From positions 1 through 11,444 of the forward strand of contig CALKVG010000213.1 of NCBI GenBank assembly GCA_937998045.1: a stretch of 11,444 bases of DNA, given 5' to 3'. Shown in pieces: positions 1 to 7,729 of the stretch (position 1 is the stretch's first letter; each line of letters opens with the position of its first letter). The notes below the pieces were generated by a model that searched no databases, was not told the origin of the DNA, and was given only the letters and a program-made list of their open reading frames with translations. A program made the translations under genes and the position numbers. The DNA is from an uncultured Myxococcales bacterium. GTDB lineage: Bacteria; Myxococcota_A; Polyangia; Polyangiales; Polyangiaceae.

Positions 1-46
1 TACACGCGTAAGATCGTCGGCAGCGTCAGATGTGTATAAGAGACAG
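1..46 (+). other. Illumina Nextera adapter left in the assembly (not biological)
   Basis: Bases 14-46 match the 33-base Nextera Read 1 transposase adapter exactly. This includes the 19-base Tn5 mosaic end at 28-46. Bases 1-5 (TACAC) are the end of the P5 primer arm, and bases 6-13 (GCGTAAGA) match the Nextera i5 index known as S517/N517. The arrangement P5 end, index, adapter, insert is that of an untrimmed library molecule, so genomic sequence starts at about base 47. Reading through the mosaic end produces the false N-termini MCIRDS and MYKRQ in two frames, so protein models starting at bases 30 or 32 are artefacts. Confidence 0.98.
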
Positions 47-47
47 C

Positions 48-605
48 ATTTACGACATCGGCGGTGGAGTGCTCGGCGGTCGCGGGGTCCTGTGCGTCAT
101 TCCGGGCGGGTCCTCGACGCCGATCCTCCGGCCGCAGGAGACGGTGAACGCGCCGGATGCGAAGTCGCCGCTCAACCCGTGGCACGGCAAGAGCGTCTTC
201 GACGTGCCGCTCGGCGTGGAGACCATGCGCCTCGTCGGCACGATGCTCGGCACCTGTTGCGTGACGGTCATCGCCGAGGGCACCGACCCGGTCTGGTGCT
301 TCCACAACTTGATGCAGTTTTACCGCCACGAGTCGTGCGGCCAGTGCACTCCCTGCCGCGAGGGGAGCGCCTGGCTCGAGCGCTTGACGGGCAAGATCAT
401 GGCGGGCAAGGCGTCGATGCAGGAGCTCGACAGCCTGCACGAGATCGCCAACGGCATCATGGGCAACACGATCTGCGCGTTCGGCGAGGGCACGGCGATG
501 CCGGCGCTCGCGTTCATCCAGAAGTTTCGCAAGGAGCTCGAGGCGTACGTGCGCGGCGAGCGCACGCGAGACCAGGCGACGTTGACCGTCGCCCCGTGGA
601 GCTGA
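48..605 (+). CDS. nuoF: NADH-quinone oxidoreductase subunit F, C-terminal part (5' truncated by contig end)
   Basis: This is the last 185 residues of NuoF, the peripheral-arm subunit of complex I that binds NADH and FMN and passes electrons to cluster N3. The N-terminal NADH/FMN-binding part lies beyond the contig end (E. coli NuoF is about 445 aa). The start of the fragment fits the SLBB-like region, with a GGRGVLCVIPGGSSTPIL-type stretch. The N3 4Fe-4S ligands are visible: SCGQCTPCREG gives Cys codons at 336, 345 and 354, and the fourth Cys codon is at 474 in NTICAFGEG. The frame is open through the adapter, but the apparent ATG at base 30 is adapter sequence, so no native start is present. 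The stop is TGA at 603-605, eight bases before nuoJ. Family assignment is firm from the cluster motif and the downstream nuo genes. Confidence 0.96.
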   Translation: MYDIGGGVLGGRGVLCVIPGGSSTPILRPQETVNAPDAKSPLNPWHGKSVFDVPLGVETMRLVGTMLGTCCVTVIAEGTDPVWCFHNLMQFYRHESCGQCTPCREGSAWLERLTGKIMAGKASMQELDSLHEIANGIMGNTICAFGEGTAMPALAFIQKFRKELEAYVRGERTRDQATLTVAPWS

Positions 606-613
606 GGCCACCC

Positions 614-1330
614 ATGAGTGCCGTCGGGACCGTCTACTTCTACGTGTGCGCGGCCCTCGCGCTCGCCGGGGCGCTGGCGGTCGTCGCCGCCAGGAACCCG
701 ATCCGCTCGGCGATGGGCCTGCTCCTCCTCATCTTGAGCGTCGCGGGCCTCTTCCTCGCGCTCCACGCGCAATTCCTCGCGGCGATTCAGCTCATCGTGT
801 ACGCGGGCGCCATCGTGGTCCTCTTCCTCTTCGTGATCATGCTCCTCGGCCCGAGCGCCTCACCGCCGAGCGACCGGCGCGGCGTCGTCGCGCGCACCAT
901 CGGGGGCGGGATCTTCGCCCTCGCCGGACTGAGTGCGATGGCCGCCGTCGTCCGCGCCGCCGCGGCAGCGCATCGCACGATGCCGATGCCCGACGTCGAC
1001 GCGAGCTTCGGCGGCATCGACGCCTTCGGCAGCGTGCTCTTCTCCGACGCGCTCGCGCCGTTCGAGCTCTCGAGCGCGCTTCTGATGGTCGCCGTCGTCG
1101 GCGCCATCGCGGTCGCGCGCGGCCGCCAGGGAATCAAGGCGCTCTCCCGCAGCGAGCAGGAGATCGCCCACGGTCCGCCGGCTTCCGAGCCGGCGCAGGA
1201 GCATTCGGGCGTCTTCCGCCACGACATCGACAGCGCGTCTCCGGCTCTGCCGGAGCGTGGTCAACGCCTTGGCGTGCACGAGGCACCGCACGATGCGCCG
1301 GCCCAGGGCGCCAAGGAGAGCTCCGTATGA
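614..1330 (+). CDS. nuoJ: NADH-quinone oxidoreductase subunit J
   Basis: NuoJ (ND6 counterpart) is a membrane-arm subunit at the junction between the quinone site and the antiporter-like subunits. The 238-residue product has about five hydrophobic segments in roughly the first 168 residues. It includes the family signature YAGAIVVLFLFVIMLL from Tyr63, which corresponds to the conserved TM3 region that rearranges during turnover. The ATG at 614 has GAGG at 604-607 as a likely ribosome site, part of it inside the nuoF stop. E. coli NuoJ is about 184 aa; the excess here is a hydrophilic, Pro/Glu/His-rich tail from about residue 170 to 238. The stop overlaps the nuoK start (ATGA), suggesting translational coupling. 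Identity is clear; any role for the tail is unknown. Confidence 0.95.
   Translation: MSAVGTVYFYVCAALALAGALAVVAARNPIRSAMGLLLLILSVAGLFLALHAQFLAAIQLIVYAGAIVVLFLFVIMLLGPSASPPSDRRGVVARTIGGGIFALAGLSAMAAVVRAAAAAHRTMPMPDVDASFGGIDAFGSVLFSDALAPFELSSALLMVAVVGAIAVARGRQGIKALSRSEQEIAHGPPASEPAQEHSGVFRHDIDSASPALPERGQRLGVHEAPHDAPAQGAKESSV
1313..1317 (+). promoter_or_regulatory. Ribosome binding site for nuoK inside the nuoJ coding end
   Basis: AAGGA lies nine bases before the ATG at 1327 and sits within the last codons of nuoJ. It supports choosing 1327, whose ATG overlaps the nuoJ stop, as the nuoK start rather than any of the far upstream start codons in the same open frame. Confidence 0.7.
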
Positions 1331-1662
1331 TCCCCGTCGAGCACTACGTCACACTGAGCTCGCTGCTCTTCATCATCGGGGGCGTGGGCTTCCTCGTGCG
1401 GCGCAACGTGCTGGTCACGCTGATGAGCATCGAGGTCATGCTGAACGCAGTCAACCTCGCGCTCGTCGCGTTCAACCGCGCGAGGCCGTGGCACGCCATC
1501 GGCCAGACCTACGCCGGCGGGAGCCACACCGGCCAGGTCTTCGCGTTCTTCATCATCGCCGCGGAGGCCGCCGAGGTCGCGGTCGGATTGGCGATCGTCC
1601 TCGCGCTCTATCGCCTCCGCCGCACCGTCCGGTCCGACGAGGCCGATCTTCTCAAGAACTAG
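1327..1662 (+). CDS. nuoK: NADH-quinone oxidoreductase subunit K
   Basis: NuoK (ND4L counterpart) is a small three-helix membrane subunit that carries two buried glutamates of the central proton path. The product is 111 residues. Glu36 in SIEVMLNAVNLA falls at the same position as E. coli Glu36, and Glu80 in IIAAEAAEVAVGLAIVL corresponds to E. coli Glu72. The offset comes from an extra stretch of about eight residues in the loop between helices 2 and 3 (residues about 51-69, including HAIGQTYAGG). The start overlaps the nuoJ stop and has AAGGA nine bases upstream. The frame stays open far upstream, but that is out-of-frame nuoJ sequence. The nuoL start follows after 36 bases. Confidence 0.96.
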   Translation: MIPVEHYVTLSSLLFIIGGVGFLVRRNVLVTLMSIEVMLNAVNLALVAFNRARPWHAIGQTYAGGSHTGQVFAFFIIAAEAAEVAVGLAIVLALYRLRRTVRSDEADLLKN

Positions 1663-1686
1663 GAACCGAGCCGCGGAAACTTCCTC

Positions 1687-1690
1687 AAGG
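1687..1690 (+). promoter_or_regulatory. Likely ribosome binding site of nuoL
   Basis: AAGG in the 36-base nuoK-nuoL gap lies eight bases before the ATG at 1699. It supports that ATG, after which the protein opens with a short polar stretch and then the first membrane helix. The rest of the gap shows no hairpin or promoter that I can support. Confidence 0.55.
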
Positions 1691-1698
1691 TAAGCTCT

Positions 1699-4287
1699 AT
1701 GCTCTCCCTCTTCCCCCCGAACGACTATGCGCTCATCGCCGTCATCCTCGGGATGCCGCTGCTCGGGGCCATCGTGAACGGAATCTGGGGCAAGCGCCTC
1801 GGGAATGCGGCCGTGCGCTTCATGGCCCTCGCCGCGGTCGGCGTCAGCTTCGCGGCCTCGGTCGTCGCGTTCGTCGCGCTCGCCGCCCACGTGCGACAGG
1901 CCGAAGACGCCAGCATGGACGCCCACGTGAAGCTCTCGTGGACGGCGTGGGAGTGGATGCACACCGCCGGTGGCCAGGGCACGGGCACAGTCCCGATCGA
2001 GATCAAGTTCAGCATCGACCAGCTGAGCGGCGTGATGATGCTGGTCGTCACCGGGGTCGGCTTCCTCATCCACCTCTACGCGACCTCGTACATGGAGAAG
2101 GACAAGGGCTTCGCGCGGTTCTTCGCGTACCTGAACCTCTTCATCTTCGCGATGCTCGTCCTCATCCTCGGGGACAACCTCCCGCTCCTCTTCGTGGGCT
2201 GGGAGGGCGTGGGCCTCTGCTCGTACCTGCTCATCGGCTTCTGGTACGAGAACATGGCGAACGCGGCGGCGGGCAAGAAGGCGTTCATCGCGAACCGCGT
2301 CGGAGACTTCGGCCTGCTCTGCGCGATGTTCCTGCTCGTCAACTACACGGGCGCGCTCGACTGGAGCGGCATGGCCAACGGTGCGCACAACTTGCTGCAC
2401 CCGAACATGACGGGCCCCCTGTCGCGGGTGCAGCTCTGGCCGCTCGGCAGCGGGAACGTGTACCCGCCCGGCCCCCTGCACTTCCTGAATCCGAAGACGC
2501 CGCTGACGATCAGCGCGGCCACGGCCGTGAGCCTGGCGCTGCTCCTCGCCTGCACGGGCAAGAGCGCGCAGATTCCCCTCTACGTGTGGCTCCCCGACGC
2601 GATGGCCGGCCCCACGCCGGTCTCCGCGCTCATCCACGCGGCCACGATGGTGACCGCGGGCGTGTACCTCGTCTGCCGGATGTCGTTCGTCTTCGTGCTC
2701 TCGCCGTTCGCGATGATGCTCGTCGCGATCGTCGGCGCGGCGACGGCGCTGCTCGCCGCGACGATCGCCGTCGTACAGAACGACATAAAGAAGGTGCTCG
2801 CGTACTCGACCGTCAGTCAGCTCGGGTTCATGTTCCTGGGCGTAGGCGTCGGCGCGTTCACCGCCGGCTTCTTCCACGTGTTCACGCACGCGTTCTTCAA
2901 GGCGTGCCTCTTCTTGGGCGCGGGCTCCGTCATCCACGCGATGCACGCGCGCGTCCACGCCGACGACGAGGCGCAGGACATCCGCAACATGGGCGGGCTG
3001 CGGAAGTGGCTGCGGCTGACCCACTGGACGTTCGCGGCGGCCACGGCGGCGATCATCGGCCTGCCGCTGACGAGCGGGTTCTTCTCGAAGGACGAGATCC
3101 TCTACCGCGCCTTCGTCGACAATCCGGTGAACCCGGAGGACGGCAAGGGCTTCCTGCGGAAATTCGGGACCTTCCACATCCCGCCTGTCGTCGGGCCGAT
3201 TCTCTATGGGGTCGCGGTCGCAGCTGCGGTGCTCACGGCCTTTTACATGTGCCGCCTCTACTTCCTGACGTTCTGGGGAGAGTTCCGCGGCTGGACGGTG
3301 GGCCGGCCGTCCCTCCTCGCGAAGCAAGAGCTTGCGGGGACGAAGCACGAACGCGACCACGCGCTCGACGCTCCGCACGACACCGAGCTCGAGGACGCCG
3401 ACGAGACCCACGAGCACCACGAAGAGGACCTTTCCCAGCCGGGCTACCCGCCGCACGAGTCGCCCTGGCAGATGACCGTGCCGCTCATCGTGCTGGCTGC
3501 GTTCGCGGTGCTCGCCGGCTGGCTGAACCCCGGCTTCCACCTCCCCTGGCAGGCGATGGACCACTGGCTCCATCCGGTGTTCGCGCCGGTCAGCAGCGCC
3601 ATCCAGGTGCGCCACGCGAACGATCACGAGTGGGCCGAGCGCATGGAGTGGCCGCTGGCGCTCGGCGGGATTGGCGCGTTCGCGGTCGGGACGGCGGTCG
3701 CGTGGTGGATGTACATCGCCAAGCGCGGCGAGCCGGCGAAGGCGATCGCGCAGGCGCAGCCGGCTCTGTACCAGCTGGTGCTCGACAAGTGGCGCGTCGA
3801 CGAGCTGTACGACGCAACCGCGATCGCGGCGGTCGACTCGCTCGCGGAGACGAGCGCGGCGTTCGACAAGTCGATCGTCGACGGGATCATCGCGCGGCTG
3901 ACGTCGCTCGTCGTCGCCGCGTCGGGGACGATCCTGCGCGCGTTCCAGAACGGCGTCGTGCACGTCTACGCGGCGACGATGGTCGTCGGGCTGGCGGCGA
4001 CCGGCTGGTTCTTCGCGGTGCCGCACGCCAACGCGACGGTGGTGGACGCCGGCAACGACGATTACGTCGTCACGGCGGCGCCGGGCGTGGGCTACGCGTA
4101 CCGCTGGGACGCCAACAGCGACGGCAAGCCGGAGAAGGCGGACTTCGGCGCCGACTCCACGCTCAAGCTGCACCTCGAGCCCGGCAAGAGCCAGACGGTG
4201 CGCCTGGAGGTGAAGAACGCCTTCGGCTTCGTCGGGAAAAAATCGATCTTCGTGGCGCACCCGCCGGCGCAAACTTCCTCGCTCTGA
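1699..4287 (+). CDS. nuoL: NADH-quinone oxidoreductase subunit L with C-terminal PKD-like extension
   Basis: NuoL (ND5 counterpart) is the distal antiporter-like proton pump of complex I. Functional residues are present: Glu169 in GWEGVGLCSY (E. coli Glu144), Lys288 in TGKSAQIPLYVWLPDAM (E. coli Lys229) and Lys464 in SGFFSKDEIL (E. coli Lys399). At 862 residues it is about 250 longer than E. coli NuoL. The excess lies in three places: a loop at about 215-270, a His/Asp/Glu-rich loop at about 548-580 before HESPW, and a soluble C-terminal region at 775-862 after the last membrane helix. That region reads as a PKD-like beta domain, with YRWDANSDGKPEKADFG and then a LEVKNAFG strand. By NuoL topology it should face the periplasm (inference). 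It lies nine bases from nuoM. Confidence 0.96.
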   Translation: MLSLFPPNDYALIAVILGMPLLGAIVNGIWGKRLGNAAVRFMALAAVGVSFAASVVAFVALAAHVRQAEDASMDAHVKLSWTAWEWMHTAGGQGTGTVPIEIKFSIDQLSGVMMLVVTGVGFLIHLYATSYMEKDKGFARFFAYLNLFIFAMLVLILGDNLPLLFVGWEGVGLCSYLLIGFWYENMANAAAGKKAFIANRVGDFGLLCAMFLLVNYTGALDWSGMANGAHNLLHPNMTGPLSRVQLWPLGSGNVYPPGPLHFLNPKTPLTISAATAVSLALLLACTGKSAQIPLYVWLPDAMAGPTPVSALIHAATMVTAGVYLVCRMSFVFVLSPFAMMLVAIVGAATALLAATIAVVQNDIKKVLAYSTVSQLGFMFLGVGVGAFTAGFFHVFTHAFFKACLFLGAGSVIHAMHARVHADDEAQDIRNMGGLRKWLRLTHWTFAAATAAIIGLPLTSGFFSKDEILYRAFVDNPVNPEDGKGFLRKFGTFHIPPVVGPILYGVAVAAAVLTAFYMCRLYFLTFWGEFRGWTVGRPSLLAKQELAGTKHERDHALDAPHDTELEDADETHEHHEEDLSQPGYPPHESPWQMTVPLIVLAAFAVLAGWLNPGFHLPWQAMDHWLHPVFAPVSSAIQVRHANDHEWAERMEWPLALGGIGAFAVGTAVAWWMYIAKRGEPAKAIAQAQPALYQLVLDKWRVDELYDATAIAAVDSLAETSAAFDKSIVDGIIARLTSLVVAASGTILRAFQNGVVHVYAATMVVGLAATGWFFAVPHANATVVDAGNDDYVVTAAPGVGYAYRWDANSDGKPEKADFGADSTLKLHLEPGKSQTVRLEVKNAFGFVGKKSIFVAHPPAQTSSL

Positions 4288-4296
4288 GAGACATCG

Positions 4297-6219
4297 ATGG
4301 CCTCGCAAGCACACTCCCACGAGTCCGGCGAAGTCGCCGCCACCAAGCACGACGAGCCGCTGATGTTCGGCGCGCCGCAGCTCGTCGCCATCGCGCTGAT
4401 CGGGGCCGCGGCGCTCGTCGGGGCGACGTTCATCAGCGGCGCGGTCCCTGTCGTCGCGGCGGTGGTGGTCGCCGCGCTCGTACCGAAGAGGCAGGGGTGG
4501 AACGTGCGCGCGCCCATCGCGGCGATGGCGGGCCTCCTCGCGGCCTTCGTCGTGAGAAACTGGCCCGCGGCCGCGGGCGCAGCGGAGGCCGTGCAACCCG
4601 CGGAGACGGGCCACCTCCTGAGCTGGATCATCTGGACGCCCATCGTCGGAGCGATCGGCATCCTCTTTCTCCCGCGGCAGTCGCACGGCGCGCTCCGGGG
4701 AACGACGCTCGGCTTGATGGTCTTCACCCTCGTCCTGTCGCTGCCGCTCCTGCGCGCGACGATGGGCCGCACCTTTCACTTCAACGAGGACGTCGCCTGG
4801 CTGCCGCGCTTCGGCATCCATTACCACGTCGCGGTGGACGGCATCTCGCTGTGGCTCGTCCTCCTGACCGCGTTCGTTACACCGCTCGCCACGTACGCCT
4901 CCTTCGGACCGATCCAGAAGCGCATCAAGGACTGGTGCTTCGCGCTCCTCCTCCTCGAGGGGGGCATGCTGGGGACGTTCCTCGCGCTCGACCTCTTCGT
5001 CTTCTACGTCTTCTGGGAGCTCGTGCTCATCCCGATGTACGTCATCATCGGCGTGTGGGGCGGCACCAACCGCATCCGCAGCACGATCAAGTTCTTCCTC
5101 TACACGATGTTCGGATCGGTGCTGATGCTCGGCGCGATCCTGTACCTCGGGTACACGTACGCGCGCGCCAGCGGCGGGGCTCCGAGCTTCGACTACTTCG
5201 AGCTGCAGCGCCTCATGATCCCGCGCAGCGCGCAGCTGTGGCTCTGGGCGGCGTTCACGCTGGCGTTCGTCATCAAGGTCCCCATGTTCCCGGTCCACAC
5301 GTGGCTGCCCGACGCGCACACGGAGGCGCCGACGGCCGGCTCGGTCATCCTCGCCGCGATCCTCCTCAAGCTCGGCACGTACGGGTACCTCCGCTACTCG
5401 ATGGGCCTCTTCCCCGAGGCGTGCACCGAGTGGGGCGCCAACCTCGCCGGCGTGGCCGTGCTCGGCGGCATCATTTACGGCGCGCTCTGCGCGTGGAAGC
5501 AGGAGGACGTGAAGCGCCTCATCGCGTACTCGTCGGTCGCGCACCTGGGGTACGTGATGCTCGGCCTCTTCGCGGTCACGCCGGCCGCGATCGAGGGCGG
5601 CGTGCTGCAGATGGTCAACCACGGCATCTCGACGGGGATGCTCTTCCTTCTCTTCGGCGTCATCTACGACCGGCGCCACACGCGCCACATCGACGAGTTC
5701 GGCGGTCTCGCGAAGCCGATGCCCATGTACGCCACGCTCTTCGTCGTGGCGACCGTCGCCAGCGTCGGGCTGCCGACGACCAACGGATTCATCGGCGAGT
5801 TCATGGTCATCACCGGGACGTTCGCGTCGAACAAGCTCGGGCACTTCAACGGCGTGCAGGCGGCAGGCGCGGCGATCGGCGTCATCCTCGGCGCCATCTA
5901 CATGCTCATGGTCGTGCAGAAGATGTTCTTCGGGCCGGTGACGAAGAAGGAGAACCGCCGGCTGCCCGACCTCAATCCCCGGGAGCTCGTGAGCCTGGCG
6001 CCGTTCGCGATGGCCATCTTCGTCATTGGCCTGTTCCCCAACGTGCTCCTGTCCCAGATGCACGGCGCCGTGGAGAGGGTCGTCGACGATTTCGACGCGC
6101 GCATCGAGGGCAACCCAGGGCCCCGGTACTACGACGGCCCGATCAAGCTCGCCCCTCGGCGTCCGGAGGCTCCCGAGCTCGGGGCATCGCGGCCGGTCGT
6201 CGCCGCCGGGGAGAAGTGA
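4297..6219 (+). CDS. nuoM: NADH-quinone oxidoreductase subunit M with extended N-terminus
   Basis: NuoM (ND4 counterpart) is the middle antiporter-like subunit of the complex I membrane arm. Conserved charged residues are Glu241 in FWELVLIPMYVIIGVWGG (E. coli Glu144), Lys327 in VIKVPMFPVHTWLPDAHTEA (Lys234), Lys358 in LLKLGTYGYLRY (Lys265) and Glu501 in TNGFIGEFMVITG (Glu407). The product is 640 residues against about 509 in E. coli. The canonical first helix starts only at about residue 106 (HLLSWIIWTPIVGAIG). Before it come a His-containing polar start and three extra hydrophobic stretches (about 29-46, 50-62, 73-87). The ATG at 4297 lies nine bases after the nuoL stop with GAGAG at 4286-4290 upstream, so it is the natural start. 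A Pro/Arg-rich tail follows the last helix. It lies six bases from nuoN. Confidence 0.96.
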   Translation: MASQAHSHESGEVAATKHDEPLMFGAPQLVAIALIGAAALVGATFISGAVPVVAAVVVAALVPKRQGWNVRAPIAAMAGLLAAFVVRNWPAAAGAAEAVQPAETGHLLSWIIWTPIVGAIGILFLPRQSHGALRGTTLGLMVFTLVLSLPLLRATMGRTFHFNEDVAWLPRFGIHYHVAVDGISLWLVLLTAFVTPLATYASFGPIQKRIKDWCFALLLLEGGMLGTFLALDLFVFYVFWELVLIPMYVIIGVWGGTNRIRSTIKFFLYTMFGSVLMLGAILYLGYTYARASGGAPSFDYFELQRLMIPRSAQLWLWAAFTLAFVIKVPMFPVHTWLPDAHTEAPTAGSVILAAILLKLGTYGYLRYSMGLFPEACTEWGANLAGVAVLGGIIYGALCAWKQEDVKRLIAYSSVAHLGYVMLGLFAVTPAAIEGGVLQMVNHGISTGMLFLLFGVIYDRRHTRHIDEFGGLAKPMPMYATLFVVATVASVGLPTTNGFIGEFMVITGTFASNKLGHFNGVQAAGAAIGVILGAIYMLMVVQKMFFGPVTKKENRRLPDLNPRELVSLAPFAMAIFVIGLFPNVLLSQMHGAVERVVDDFDARIEGNPGPRYYDGPIKLAPRRPEAPELGASRPVVAAGEK

Positions 6220-6225
6220 CGGGAC

Positions 6226-7710
<1,485 letters not shown>

Positions 7711-7729
7711 ACTCCCGCCTTCCGCCCTA
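7711..7729. other. Short gap between convergent operon ends
   Basis: Only 19 bases separate the nuoN stop (TGA, 7708-7710) from the stop of the minus-strand lipoprotein gene (read from 7732-7730). The gap is pyrimidine-rich on the plus strand and has no hairpin plus T-run, so no intrinsic terminator is visible for either operon. Transcripts from both sides may overlap, or end by Rho-type termination. Confidence 0.6.

Noticed and set aside
28..46. A Tn5 mosaic end that could mark a transposon insertion
   Set aside because: It is preceded by the Read 1 adapter, an i5 index and the P5 arm end, and stands at the contig terminus. That is library construction, not a natural Tn5 insertion.
30..605. 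A complete 191-residue protein starting at ATG 30
   Set aside because: The ATG and first codons are adapter sequence. The remainder is the 3' part of nuoF.
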